Source of the DNA: Shewanella subflava
Lineage (GTDB): Bacteria > Pseudomonadota > Gammaproteobacteria > Enterobacterales > Shewanellaceae
Direction of reading: 5' to 3'
Assembly (NCBI RefSeq): GCF_025971955.1
Contig: NZ_JAPDMX010000024.1
Location: 95,464 to 159,463, forward strand
DNA: 64,000 nucleotides
Each line of letters opens with the position of its first letter. The stretch's first letter is position 1. Positions 8,762 through 17,676 of the stretch are shown one piece after another. A program made the position numbers and the translations under genes. Under the pieces are notes generated by a model. It saw only the letters and a program-made list of their open reading frames with translations. It made no database searches and was not told the origin of the DNA.

Positions 8762-10417
8762 TTATAGCTCATCTTCCCAGCGCACTTTTGCTCCACGTAC
8801 ACCTTCTACTTTGGCACTAAACGCTTTTTCTAGTACATGGCGTTTAATTTTAAGCGTAGGTGTTAGCACATCATTTTCAATGGTCCAGGGGTCAGTTACC
8901 ACCACAATCGCATCGACATGTTCATGGGATTCTAGGTTAGGATTAATGCTGTCTAAGGTGGCTTTTAATGAGGTGCGCACTTCTTCACGTGGCTGTCTGT
9001 TTGCGCCCTCAGATAATTGCACCAATGCAACGGGGTGGGGTAAACCTGAACCAATGACACAAATTAACTCAAGGTGTGAATCCTGAGCCAACTTACGTTC
9101 GATCGGCACCGGTGCCACATATTTTCCTTTTGAGGTTTTAAAATTATCTTTGACTCGGCCAGTGATATCAATATAACCATCACTGTCTATCTCGCATAAA
9201 TCGCCAGTATAGAAAAAGCCATCCTCATCAAATGCCGCGGCAGTGGCTTCTTCTTGCAGGTAGTAGCCTTTCATTAAACCGGGACTTTTGACCATTAATT
9301 CACCTTGTTCAGTTCGGCGAACTTGGCAACCTTCAATGGCACGACCCACACTGCCAATTTTATTGGGATTGAATGGGAAATTGATAATCGAGTAAGCACA
9401 ATTCTCCGTCATGCCCCAGGCTTCACAGATATTCATACCAATGCTGTGATACCACTGCAAGAGTGTTGGCGGAATAGGGGCAGAGCCAGATCCTAATAAG
9501 CGGCAATGCTCTAAGCCTAAACCTTTTTGGATTTTGCGTTTAACTATGCTACTGATGATTGGTACTTTTAAGAGAAAGTTAAGCTTATTCTCACCAATTT
9601 TATTGATAATGTTCAGCTGGAATAACGTCCATAAACGCGGCACAGAGAAGAAAACCGTTGGACGGCAGCGTTGTACATCGGTGACGAAACTGTCAAGACT
9701 TTCGACAAAGGCTACCGATGAGCCTGAATAAAAAGAAGAGCCTTCCATAGCCACCCGCTCAGTAATATGAGCCAGAGGTAGATACGATATTAATCTATCA
9801 GCTGTGTTGGTTTGCAAATCACGTACAACTGCGTTGCAGGTCCAGGTATAATTTGCAAACGTATGAATTGCACCTTTAGGTTTACCGGTTGAACCTGAGG
9901 TGTAAATTAATGTCATTGTGGCATCGGGTGCAGGGTACTCGGCATCGACCAGCGGTTGTCCCAAGGATAGCAATTGATCCCATTGATATTGTGCAGGCAT
10001 GGTGTCGTAAGGCATCGCCAAGCGTAAGATATCCCCACCTACGCCTGCTTCTTGATCCGCCCAATAATCTAACTTACCGATAAAAATGGCTTTGGTGCCA
10101 CTGTGTTCTAATACATAACGAATGGTATCGGCATTGGCTGTTGGATAAATCGGTACACTGATGTAACCGCCGTGCATTAATGCCAGATCGGTAATGAACC
10201 ATTCGGCACAGTTTTTAGATAAAATGGCAACTTTGTCGCCAGGAACTAAGCCTAAATGGCGCAAGGCTCCGGTGATCTGTTGCATTTTTTGTTGTACTTC
10301 ACGCCAAGTAAAATCGACATATTTTCCATCTATGGGTTGGCGTAGATAAACTTTATCACCTTGAGTTTCAACCCAATGCGCAAGCATCTCAACGGGTGTT
10401 TTCATTGCATTATTCAT
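8762..10417 (-). CDS. Long-chain acyl-CoA synthetase (AMP-binding), putative PsrA-regulated
   Basis: 551 residues of the ANL family. The P-loop is YTSGSTGKPKG near residue 170, the Thr/Glu motif is CEAWGMTENCAYS near residue 335, and the signature YTGDLCEIDSDGYIDITGRVKD near residue 415 is followed by the linker TSKGKYVAPVPIE. The KGKYVAP form, rather than bacterial FadD's SGFNVYP form, places it with the eukaryote-like long-chain acyl-CoA synthetases. It would make acyl-CoA from exogenous or recycled fatty acids at the inner membrane. A perfect 12-base inverted repeat at 10451-10478, 34 bases before the start, fits the PsrA operator and supports fatty-acid-responsive control. Single-gene transcription unit with its own terminator. 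Confidence 0.9.
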   Translation of the reverse strand: MNNAMKTPVEMLAHWVETQGDKVYLRQPIDGKYVDFTWREVQQKMQQITGALRHLGLVPGDKVAILSKNCAEWFITDLALMHGGYISVPIYPTANADTIRYVLEHSGTKAIFIGKLDYWADQEAGVGGDILRLAMPYDTMPAQYQWDQLLSLGQPLVDAEYPAPDATMTLIYTSGSTGKPKGAIHTFANYTWTCNAVVRDLQTNTADRLISYLPLAHITERVAMEGSSFYSGSSVAFVESLDSFVTDVQRCRPTVFFSVPRLWTLFQLNIINKIGENKLNFLLKVPIISSIVKRKIQKGLGLEHCRLLGSGSAPIPPTLLQWYHSIGMNICEAWGMTENCAYSIINFPFNPNKIGSVGRAIEGCQVRRTEQGELMVKSPGLMKGYYLQEEATAAAFDEDGFFYTGDLCEIDSDGYIDITGRVKDNFKTSKGKYVAPVPIERKLAQDSHLELICVIGSGLPHPVALVQLSEGANRQPREEVRTSLKATLDSINPNLESHEHVDAIVVVTDPWTIENDVLTPTLKIKRHVLEKAFSAKVEGVRGAKVRWEDEL

Positions 10418-10450
10418 AGGGCTATTCTCTGATTTTTTGTTATTAATAAG

Positions 10451-10478
10451 ACTAGTTCAAACATGCGTTTGAACTAGT
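10451..10478. promoter_or_regulatory. Probable PsrA (fatty-acid-responsive TetR regulator) operator
   Basis: A perfect palindrome with 12-base arms, ACTAGTTCAAAC and GTTTGAACTAGT, around ATGC. The core CAAAC-N4-GTTTG matches the PsrA consensus described in Pseudomonas and Shewanella (G/CAAAC N2-4 GTTTG/C). It lies just upstream of the acyl-CoA synthetase start on the minus strand, where a repressor would block transcription until long-chain fatty acids are present. Confidence 0.75.
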
Positions 10479-10771
10479 ATGGCGAGTTTTGTGAGCCGGC
10501 GCAAATGGTTTACGTTGCTGTGATATTAAACGTTATCAGTTAATAATAAGCTCTGACCAGCAGCAAAGTGGATGATATTTGGCCATTATTTAGATTACTT
10601 AACGATGTTGTTTGTGGCAGGTTGAATAAGTTATATGAAATTGTTGTGATTTTACGAGGTAATTGTTGGGTACAAAGTGGGACGGTTATGTTGTCCCAAT
10701 GGGATCGCCGCAAGCTTGGCGTTAGCCACTCTTTTTGGCAAAGAAGCTCATCAGCACTCGCAGATGTTCAG
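10479..10771. other. Intergenic region between trmH and the acyl-CoA synthetase operator
   Basis: Together with the operator this makes about 350 bases without a gene. It must hold the acyl-CoA synthetase promoter on the minus strand. A short hairpin (TGGGAC / GTCCCA, 10678-10698) is present but lacks a T run. I see no further gene; the plus-strand reading frame here overlaps trmH and shows no protein features. Confidence 0.5.
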
Positions 10772-11473
10772 TTAAACTTGTTCAGCATTGGGATCGGGTT
10801 CACGCATCCGTTGCCACCAAGTTTGATTAGCAGCTATTTGCCCTTGTTCATCAATCCTAGGATAAGGAATATTTTTACGTCTACAGGCTTTGGCATAGAT
10901 AGGGTGGCCTTGTTCAAACAGCATTGTTTGACAATAAGCTTCATCTAACTGACGCGTGCCATACATACCAGCTTGCTGACGTTGGCGTTGGGCCTCATAC
11001 ATAATTAATGCTGAAGCTACAGATACATTAAGCGATTGCACCATGCCAAGCATTGGAATGATGATATGCTGATCGGCAATTGCAAGGCCTTCATCGCTGA
11101 CACCGTCGCGCTCGTTACCTACAATAACGACTGTGGGTTTAGTGTAATCAATGTCTCTAAAGTCGATGGCGTCAGCTGAAAAATTAGTTGCCAACACTTG
11201 CATGCCTTGTGAATTAAACTGTTCAGCTGCTTCACTCATGCTGTTGTATTGCAGGGTTTTGACCCACTGCTGACTACCTGATGCCGTATTACCTGAAACA
11301 CGCATGTCAGCATCGGGCCAAACCGCATGAATTTGATGGATACCTACAGCATCTGCAGTACGAATTACCGCGGCAATGTTTTGGGTTTTATGCACAGTAT
11401 CTAAGCAGAGTGTTAGATCCGTTTGGCGGTTGTCTAGCATTTGATTAATGCGGGCGTAGCGTTCTGGACTCAT
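10772..11473 (-). CDS. trmH: tRNA (guanosine(18)-2'-O)-methyltransferase TrmH
   Basis: 233 residues, a SPOUT-class methyltransferase. The N-terminal segment TVHKTQNIAAVIRTADAVG carries the catalytic Arg region of motif 1, VIVGNERDGVS near residue 133 is motif 2, and IPMLGMVQSLNVSVASALIMYE is motif 3 forming the trefoil knot. It methylates the 2'-OH of G18 in the tRNA D-loop. The C-terminal extension after residue 170 is typical of the TrmH type rather than RlmB. It lies 81 bases beyond ridA, with an intervening terminator, in the gmk-rpoZ-spoT neighbourhood as in other gammaproteobacteria. Confidence 0.94.
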   Translation of the reverse strand: MSPERYARINQMLDNRQTDLTLCLDTVHKTQNIAAVIRTADAVGIHQIHAVWPDADMRVSGNTASGSQQWVKTLQYNSMSEAAEQFNSQGMQVLATNFSADAIDFRDIDYTKPTVVIVGNERDGVSDEGLAIADQHIIIPMLGMVQSLNVSVASALIMYEAQRQRQQAGMYGTRQLDEAYCQTMLFEQGHPIYAKACRRKNIPYPRIDEQGQIAANQTWWQRMREPDPNAEQV

Positions 11474-11494
11474 AATAATTGTTCATGTTGATAA

Positions 11495-11518
11495 AACAAA
11501 AAGGGCGCTTAAGCGCCC
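11495..11518 (-). terminator. Rho-independent terminator after ridA
   Basis: GGGCGCTTAAGCGCCC is a perfect 16-base palindrome. On the minus strand it is followed by TTTTTGTTTT. It lies 37 bases past the ridA stop, so trmH transcripts probably depend on read-through or on a promoter in the short gap before 11473. Confidence 0.8.
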
Positions 11519-11554
11519 TCTATTTTGGGATATGGACTGGCTTGAGTATCAAGC

Positions 11555-11938
11555 TTATAGCTCCATGATCCCATCCATTTCAACCAATGATCCCTTTGGC
11601 AGTTCTTTTACGCCAATTGCTGCACGTGCAGGGTAGGGTTGTTGGAAATAACGGCTCATGATGTCATTCACTGTTGCAAAATGCGATAAATCGGTTAAAA
11701 AGATATTTAACTTAACGATGTCACTCATGTTGCCGCCAGCCGCGGTGCAAACGGCGGCTAAGTTTTCAAATACCTGTACAACCTGAGCAGAAAACTCATC
11801 GCTTACCATCGTCATTGTGGCGGGATCTAATGGAATTTGACCTGAAAGATAAACGGTACTGCCAACTTTAACGGCCTGTGAATATGTGCCAATCGCCTGC
11901 GGTGCTTTATCGGTCGCGATAATGATTTTTTCTGCCAT
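11555..11938 (-). CDS. ridA: RidA family reactive enamine/imine deaminase
   Basis: 127 residues of the YjgF/YER057c/UK114 family. The C-terminal signature is [19 protein letters not shown], with the Arg that binds the carboxylate of the 2-aminoacrylate-type intermediate, and the N-terminal part has the family segment [20 protein letters not shown]. It hydrolyses reactive enamines released by pyridoxal-phosphate enzymes such as threonine dehydratase. It lies 34 bases downstream of spoT and is transcribed in the same direction, a placement seen in Shewanella and related genera but not in E. coli, where ridA is next to pyrBI. Confidence 0.93.
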   Translation of the reverse strand: MAEKIIIATDKAPQAIGTYSQAVKVGSTVYLSGQIPLDPATMTMVSDEFSAQVVQVFENLAAVCTAAGGNMSDIVKLNIFLTDLSHFATVNDIMSRYFQQPYPARAAIGVKELPKGSLVEMDGIMEL

Positions 11939-11972
11939 GATAATGTCTCTTGTTGATTATTATGATTGTAGG

Positions 11973-14075
11973 TTATCGGTTGCGCGATGTGCGTAATACT
12001 TCAGGAAGCACCCTAATACGACGCATTACATTGGCTAAATGTACCCTGTCTTTTACTGATATACGTAAATTAATTTGGTAGACTCGGCCATCACGCTCTT
12101 CGGTGCTTAAATTATGAATATTTGAACCCGCAGAGGCGATAATGGAGGTGATTTTAGCTAATGCCCCTTGGTGGTTAACAATTTCAACCCGCAAGTTAGC
12201 GTGGTATTCAACCCCTTCAGCATTATCCCAATGCACAGGAATATACTTGTCTGGCTCACCTTGATAACCGCGAATATTGGCGCAGCTTTCCATGTGAACC
12301 ACTAAACCTTTACCTGGGCTAACATGCGCAATTACCGCATCCCCAGGGATAGGCCTACAACAATTCGCATAAGTCACTAACATGCCTTCAGCGCCGCGAA
12401 TTGGCATAGCGTTGCCATCTTTGGATGCCGATTCTAATTTTTGTCCCATCAAACGCTGCGCAATGACAATACTCATGGCATTACCCAAACCAATATCTGC
12501 CAGTAAGGAATCTAAACTCTTATGTTTCGTTTCTTTAATGACTTTATCTATCAGATCAACAGGGATATGTTCAATTTTAGTTTCACCCAAGGCATGGTTG
12601 AGTAGGCGGCGACCTAATGCAATGGCGTTATCGCCTTTTAAGCTTTTTAGTACCTGTCTAATTTTGCCGCGCGCTTTACCTGTTACCACAAAGTTAAGCC
12701 AAGCAGCATTGGGACGCGCGCCTTTGGCGGTAATAATTTCGACTGTTTGCCCAGAAATTAATGGCTGACTTAACGGATAAGCCTGGCGGTTAACGCGAGC
12801 GCCTACACAGGTATTACCGACATCGGTATGGACTTCATACGCGAAGTCGACAGCAGTTGCGTTGACGGGTAATTCTAATATTCGCCCTTCAGGGGTAAAT
12901 ACATAAATTTCGTCGGGGAAAAGCTCAGTTTTAACGTTTTCAACAAACTCAAATGAGCTGGAGGCACTTTGCTGAAGCTCCAGCAGGCTTTGCATCCATT
13001 TTCGCGCTCTAACTTGGGTGGTACTTTGCTGTGAAGCATCAGTATTATTTTTGTACATCCAATGCGCAGCAACCCCTTTATCAGCCATTTGGTCCATTTC
13101 TTCGGTGCGAATTTGCACTTCAACAGGCACAGCATGGGGACCAAATAGTGATGTATGCAATGATTGATAACCATTAGCTTTGGGGATGGCAATGTAGTCT
13201 TTAAAGCGGCCAGGGTGAGGCTTGTATAAGCCATGCATTGCCCCTAATACGCGGTAACAGGTGTCGATGCTATCGACAATAACCCTGAAGGCGTATATGT
13301 CCATTACCTCTTCAAATTGCAGCTCTTTATTGCGCATTTTACGGTAAATAGAGTACAGGTTTTTTTCTCGGCCTTTCACTTTTGCCGGAATACCTGCGTC
13401 TTCTAGACGCGTTTCAATCGCACCTTCAATACTGTTGATTAATTCTTTGCGATTGCCACGAGCAGATTTAACCACTTCTTTAATGACCCGATATCGCATT
13501 GGGTAATAGGCTTGAAAGCCCAAATCTTCCAATTCAATTTTGATATTGTGAATACCAAGTCGGTTGGCTATGGGGGCGTAGATTTCAAGCGTTTCACGGG
13601 CAATGCGGCGACGCTTATCAGGACGAAGCGCCCCCAAGGTGCGCATATTGTGGGTACGGTCAGCTAGTTTGATAAGAATAACGCGAATATCTTGCGTCAT
13701 AGCCATCATCATTTTGCGAAAGTTTTCAGCTTGCGCTTCTTTCTTGTCACGAAACTTGATTTTATCTAGCTTAGAAACACCCTCGACTAATTCTGCCACA
13801 TCGGCACCAAATAACTCTGCGAGTTCTTCTTTGGTGACGGGGGTGTCTTCGATGGTGTCATGAAGTAAGGCTGCCATTAACGTCTCATAATCAAGACGCA
13901 TGTCAGCAAGGATGCGGGCAACCGCAACCGGATGGGTGATGTAAGGCTCGCCACTTGTGCGCATCTGCCCTTCATGGGCATCTCGCGCAACCAAATAGGC
14001 CTGCTTGAGTAATTCTACTTGCTCCGCGTCTAGATAAGCGGAAGCCGACTCCTTGAGACCTTCAAACAGATACAA
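11973..14075 (-). CDS. spoT: Bifunctional (p)ppGpp synthetase/hydrolase SpoT
   Basis: 700 residues, the standard length. The N-terminal HD hydrolase domain includes HPVAVARILAD and LLHDTIEDT, with the HD pair near residues 72-73 intact. The synthetase domain (about 200-340) has GREKNLYSIYRKM and GRFKDYIAIPKANGYQSLH; the RFKD sequence is the RXKD form found in bifunctional enzymes. A TGS domain follows (about 385-450, VFTPEGRILELP), and a C-terminal ACT domain (about 625-700) ends the protein. SpoT sets ppGpp levels in response to fatty acid, carbon and iron starvation. It lies 13 bases downstream of rpoZ, in the conserved gmk-rpoZ-spoT order. Confidence 0.97.
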   Translation of the reverse strand: MYLFEGLKESASAYLDAEQVELLKQAYLVARDAHEGQMRTSGEPYITHPVAVARILADMRLDYETLMAALLHDTIEDTPVTKEELAELFGADVAELVEGVSKLDKIKFRDKKEAQAENFRKMMMAMTQDIRVILIKLADRTHNMRTLGALRPDKRRRIARETLEIYAPIANRLGIHNIKIELEDLGFQAYYPMRYRVIKEVVKSARGNRKELINSIEGAIETRLEDAGIPAKVKGREKNLYSIYRKMRNKELQFEEVMDIYAFRVIVDSIDTCYRVLGAMHGLYKPHPGRFKDYIAIPKANGYQSLHTSLFGPHAVPVEVQIRTEEMDQMADKGVAAHWMYKNNTDASQQSTTQVRARKWMQSLLELQQSASSSFEFVENVKTELFPDEIYVFTPEGRILELPVNATAVDFAYEVHTDVGNTCVGARVNRQAYPLSQPLISGQTVEIITAKGARPNAAWLNFVVTGKARGKIRQVLKSLKGDNAIALGRRLLNHALGETKIEHIPVDLIDKVIKETKHKSLDSLLADIGLGNAMSIVIAQRLMGQKLESASKDGNAMPIRGAEGMLVTYANCCRPIPGDAVIAHVSPGKGLVVHMESCANIRGYQGEPDKYIPVHWDNAEGVEYHANLRVEIVNHQGALAKITSIIASAGSNIHNLSTEERDGRVYQINLRISVKDRVHLANVMRRIRVLPEVLRTSRNR

Positions 14076-14088
14076 GTGGCGCTACTCC

Positions 14089-14367
14089 TTAAATTACACG
14101 ACCTTCTGCAATGGCAGCAACAGCAGCTATTTCAGCAGCTTCGCGCTCACGGACAGTTTGACGCTCATCAGCGTCTAAAGTATTAGAGGTGACTAAACCT
14201 AATTCGATTTCGCGTAAAGCGATAACCGTTGGCTTATCATTCATCTCTTCAACCATAGGGTCTTTACCCTGCACGGCGATTTGGCGTGCACGACGCGCCG
14301 CAACCAAAATCATATCAAAACGGTTGCCGATTTTATTTACAGCGTCTTCTACAGTTACGCGAGCCAT
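14089..14367 (-). CDS. rpoZ: DNA-directed RNA polymerase omega subunit
   Basis: 92 residues with the omega signature: [29 protein letters not shown] at the N-terminus and [10 protein letters not shown] in the middle. Omega binds the beta-prime subunit, helps assembly of RNA polymerase, and forms part of ppGpp site 1, which fits its co-transcription with spoT. The last residues ([11 protein letters not shown]) are an alanine-rich tail of variable type. A good sigma-70 promoter lies upstream at 14412-14440, overlapping the end of gmk, so rpoZ-spoT can be transcribed apart from gmk. Confidence 0.97.
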   Translation of the reverse strand: MARVTVEDAVNKIGNRFDMILVAARRARQIAVQGKDPMVEEMNDKPTVIALREIELGLVTSNTLDADERQTVREREAAEIAAVAAIAEGRVI

Positions 14368-14411
14368 GTGTTGAAACTCCAGTGTTATCTATGGGGAAAA
14401 AATGACGCAAA

Positions 14412-14440
14412 ATTGTACACTAAGACAATTAGTTTGCCAA
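14412..14440 (-). promoter_or_regulatory. Predicted sigma-70 promoter for rpoZ-spoT
   Basis: On the minus strand TTGGCA (14440-14435) and TACAAT (14417-14412) are separated by exactly 17 bases, a strong match to the sigma-70 consensus. The -35 box and part of the spacer lie in the last codons of gmk. The -10 box is 45 bases before the rpoZ ATG. Confidence 0.65.
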
Positions 14441-15052
14441 TAGATCGACAAGCATACCATTGTGAGTATGGCTCTGACTAGCACAGGTTAGTCGTTGGCT
14501 ACGAATGATCGCTTGTAAATCAACTAATGCAGTATCGAAATCGTCATTCACAATGACAAAATCATATTGAGTATAATGAGACATTTCTGATACGGCCTGT
14601 GCCATACGGCTATCAATGACCGCTTGGCTATCTTGGCCGCGGCCAGTTAAACGGCGTGCTAATTCAGCTTTTGAGGGGGGTAAAATAAATACCCCAATCG
14701 CTTCTGGCATGAGCTTTTTAACTTGTTCGCCACCTTGCCAATCAATATCTAAAAAAACATCAATGCCTTTGGCTAGGGTTTGTTCGATAACAGTACGTGA
14801 CGTTCCGTAATAATTACCGAATACTTCAGCCCATTCAAAAAAAGCATTCGCAGCGATTAACGCTTTGAACGCTTCAATGCTGACAAAATGATAATGTTGC
14901 CCATTCACTTCACCAGGACGGGGTTGACGCGTGGTATGAGAGACAGAAACTTGCATATCACTGGGTTTATCTTTTAATAGTGCTGATATCAAAGAAGACT
15001 TTCCTGCGCCACTGGGGGCTGACACGATAAAAAGATTGCCACGAATACTCAT
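14429..15052 (-). CDS. gmk: Guanylate kinase
   Basis: 207 residues. The P-loop [11 protein letters not shown] is at residues 10-20, the GMP-binding segment is [19 protein letters not shown], and the lid region includes [11 protein letters not shown]. It phosphorylates GMP to GDP in the cytoplasm and feeds GTP and (p)ppGpp synthesis, matching its location upstream of rpoZ and spoT. The final residues (GMLVDLLAN) overlap the predicted rpoZ promoter. The 183-base gap upstream, shared with a divergent membrane protein gene, should hold its promoter. Confidence 0.97.
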   Translation of the reverse strand: MSIRGNLFIVSAPSGAGKSSLISALLKDKPSDMQVSVSHTTRQPRPGEVNGQHYHFVSIEAFKALIAANAFFEWAEVFGNYYGTSRTVIEQTLAKGIDVFLDIDWQGGEQVKKLMPEAIGVFILPPSKAELARRLTGRGQDSQAVIDSRMAQAVSEMSHYTQYDFVIVNDDFDTALVDLQAIIRSQRLTCASQSHTHNGMLVDLLAN

Positions 15053-15235
15053 AGTGCTGCTCTCGCATTAGGATTAATAAAGCTTAACATTATAACTCAA
15101 CCGAATCGGGCAACATAGCCATAAAATTACTGCCCACAGAGATTGTATTCAGCACTCTCTTTTTTGAGTGATTCATATTAAAATGCACGCCGTGGCTCAA
15201 AAGAGTCGCTTGGCTTACGATTCAAGGATTTTTTA

Positions 15236-16486
15236 ATGCAGTTAAACACGCTTTGGTGCTATCAGGGCCGCGACAATGCCTTCCGTTTTATGGGGATTAC
15301 ATTAGCAAGCTTTGGCATTTTGCCGTTAGTAAGTTTGGTTTTTCCACAAAGTGTGCTGATTTTATGTGTCACATTGCTAAGCAGTGTGGTGATGGGGTTG
15401 TCGACAGCTCGGCGTTTAATTGATGCGGCTAAACCACTGTATTGGGTATTAATGCCACTCTTACCCCATTTGTTGTTTGGCTTGAGTTGTTATTGGTTTT
15501 GGCCATTAGGTGTGATCACTGGCATTGGCTTATTAGGTGTGGCTTGCAGTACATTTATCAGCTTTTTTCCGGCCAAAGATAATCAGGCTAAATATGTTGA
15601 AGGGTATTTTGGCGCCAAAACACAGCCTCAGGCTATACTCGGCCGAGCAAGAAAACGCCATGAGCCGCAAGTCTTTGGTCAATATGTAAATGATACCGCA
15701 AAATCTGCAAGTAAAGAGTTCAAAATGACTGTCGAGAACTTGGAACCACAGATAAAGGTGTCCACTTTCGATGATCTAGAAGCCCATAAGACTGACATTC
15801 ATAAAGAATCTTTGCAGCGTGAGCCCATTGTCGAAGCAAGTGATAAAACCAGTGAGCCTTTTTTCGGAAAATCATGGCAAGCATCGCATCGTTTTGACGT
15901 TGACCATGATGCATTAGACGCTGGCTCAGTGACCGAATTAGTCAAATCTTGGCTTAATCGCGCCAAAGAACATCATGTTCCACTTCTTTGGGCGGCGAAA
16001 ATAACTGGCGTGTTATTGATATCTGGGCTGATTGTGTGGGGGCTAGTGAGCTTAACCAGTGGTGAAAATGATACCAATGAGAATGTTGAGGTAACCGAGT
16101 CCCATGTTGAGCAGCAAGTTGAGCGGATTTCAGCAAAGTTGCCGGATGGTTTTTGGATTGTGATGCAAAATGACATTTTTATTCTTCGTTGGTTGGGGGA
16201 TACCGGCTCGGCACAAAACATATGGCGGCTTGATACCGCCAAAGGCGATAAAGCTTGTAGTGAATTAGTATTTAACGATGGCAGCGAATATCGTCCAATT
16301 ACTGTTGATTTATTGAGCGATGAAGCCACTGAAGCGCGTTTTTCACCTTTAGATAACAAATCTATTATTAATCACATTGCAATGCGTGGTAGTTTTAAAC
16401 TTTGTGGTTATGATTTTAGCCTAAAAGGCAGTCAAGCAACCTTGATGCAGCATCAAGTATTTGCAGATTATTTACCAACTAATTAA
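15236..16486 (+). CDS. Unknown membrane protein with N-terminal four-helix domain and single-span periplasmic domain
   Basis: 416 residues. Residues 1-110 hold about four closely spaced transmembrane helices beginning WCYQGRDNAFRF, with a CTLLSSVVMGLSTARRLIDAAK segment that recalls the DUF805 layout (weak resemblance). A polar, probably cytoplasmic region follows (about 115-250). A further transmembrane helix lies at about 257-275 (WAAKITGVLLISGLIVWGLV). The C-terminal 140 residues, probably periplasmic, contain KLPDGFWIVMQND and two Cys in ACSEL and KLCGYDF that could form a disulphide. No enzyme motif is seen. Divergent from gmk and 49 bases before the sugar kinase gene. I do not recognise the function. 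Confidence 0.7.
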   Translation: MQLNTLWCYQGRDNAFRFMGITLASFGILPLVSLVFPQSVLILCVTLLSSVVMGLSTARRLIDAAKPLYWVLMPLLPHLLFGLSCYWFWPLGVITGIGLLGVACSTFISFFPAKDNQAKYVEGYFGAKTQPQAILGRARKRHEPQVFGQYVNDTAKSASKEFKMTVENLEPQIKVSTFDDLEAHKTDIHKESLQREPIVEASDKTSEPFFGKSWQASHRFDVDHDALDAGSVTELVKSWLNRAKEHHVPLLWAAKITGVLLISGLIVWGLVSLTSGENDTNENVEVTESHVEQQVERISAKLPDGFWIVMQNDIFILRWLGDTGSAQNIWRLDTAKGDKACSELVFNDGSEYRPITVDLLSDEATEARFSPLDNKSIINHIAMRGSFKLCGYDFSLKGSQATLMQHQVFADYLPTN

Positions 16487-16535
16487 AGCAATATCGTTAA
16501 TCAGATTGAGCGACAAAATGAAATGGAGTGTGTGA

Positions 16536-17603
16536 GTGAGTGATTTTATTAGGCAGCAAGTGTTGCCTCATTATGGTATTGGTTTAGATAAAGTCACTAT
16601 CTCAGCGCTTGGAAATGGACATATTAATCAAACCTTTTTAGTGCGTTGGCCTGAAGGCGAGTTTGTACTGCAAAAAATTAATACCGATGTATTTACTCAA
16701 CCCCAAGAGTTGATTCAAAATGCACTTTATATCAGCGAACACTTACAGCAACAGCGTGATTCGCATTGTTATAAATTACAGGTTGTGAAACCTGTACCAA
16801 CCCTAGAGCAACATTATGGGGTAGATTTGCAGTCACTTGGTTTTTGGCGGGCAATCACTTATCTACCCAATAGCCATACCATAGAAGTGGTCAATAATAC
16901 TGAGCAAGCAAAAATGGCCGCCGGTGCCTTTGGTCACTTTGCTGCAGCATTAAGCTCATTAAGTCCCAATTGCATTAAAGATGTGATCAATGACTTTTTA
17001 AATTTGCCCTTTAGATTAAGCCAATTGCAACAAGCCGTGGCTGACGACAAATGTCAGCGTTTGGCTGAATGTCAGCAATGGGTAGATCTAGTCTTTAGCC
17101 AAACAGCATTGTTTGAAGAGCTCAAACTTGTTGAATCATTATTACCACTTAGAGTTTGTCATAATGATACAAAAATCAATAATATGCTGTTTGATAAACG
17201 CGACATGTCTAGCATGGCTATCATTGATTTGGATACCTGTATGAAAGGGTATTTAATGTATGATTTTGGTGATATGGTGCGTGCTTTTTGCTCCCCTGAG
17301 GAAGAAGATTCCACAGCCCTAGATAAAGTCATTGCAAGGCCTGAAATTATAGCCGCGGCCAGTGAAAGTTATATCAATGCCCTCGATGGGATAATTACAC
17401 CGATAGAAAAGCGCAGTTTATGGTTAGGTATTAAAGTGATGGCATTAATGTTGGGTAGCCGTTTTTTAGCAGACCATATCAATGGTGATGTGTACTTCTC
17501 TATTCATAAACCTCATCATAATCTTGACCGTGCAGCTAACCAGTTGACGATTTTTAAAAGCCTGTTAGCGCAAGAGTCACAATTAAAGCCTTTGTTTGAA
17601 TAG
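16536..17603 (+). CDS. NahK-like phosphotransferase (APH fold sugar 1-kinase family)
   Basis: 355 residues, the length of N-acetylhexosamine 1-kinases. The N-terminal lobe has GNGHINQTFLVRW and the ATP-anchoring Lys in FVLQKINTDVF. The catalytic loop is RVCHNDTKINNMLFD and the metal-binding loop is AIIDLDTCMKGYLMYDFGD. The C-terminal segment SRFLADHINGDVYFSI strongly resembles bifidobacterial NahK (remembered comparison, not a search). It probably phosphorylates the anomeric or another hydroxyl of a small sugar. No lacto-N-biose phosphorylase or uridylyltransferase gene is nearby, so the substrate is open. The start is GTG at 16536 with GGAG seven bases upstream. Confidence 0.78.
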   Translation: MSDFIRQQVLPHYGIGLDKVTISALGNGHINQTFLVRWPEGEFVLQKINTDVFTQPQELIQNALYISEHLQQQRDSHCYKLQVVKPVPTLEQHYGVDLQSLGFWRAITYLPNSHTIEVVNNTEQAKMAAGAFGHFAAALSSLSPNCIKDVINDFLNLPFRLSQLQQAVADDKCQRLAECQQWVDLVFSQTALFEELKLVESLLPLRVCHNDTKINNMLFDKRDMSSMAIIDLDTCMKGYLMYDFGDMVRAFCSPEEEDSTALDKVIARPEIIAAASESYINALDGIITPIEKRSLWLGIKVMALMLGSRFLADHINGDVYFSIHKPHHNLDRAANQLTIFKSLLAQESQLKPLFE

Positions 17604-17676
17604 TACTCTTTAAAAATCAAAATTACCTATTCTGAGTCGATAAAAATAATCGACTCAACCTGCTTGAGAACAAAAA

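Noticed and set aside
10568..10948. Plus-strand frame of 126 codons
   Set aside because: It overlaps the 3' end of trmH, has no recognisable domain and no ribosome site.
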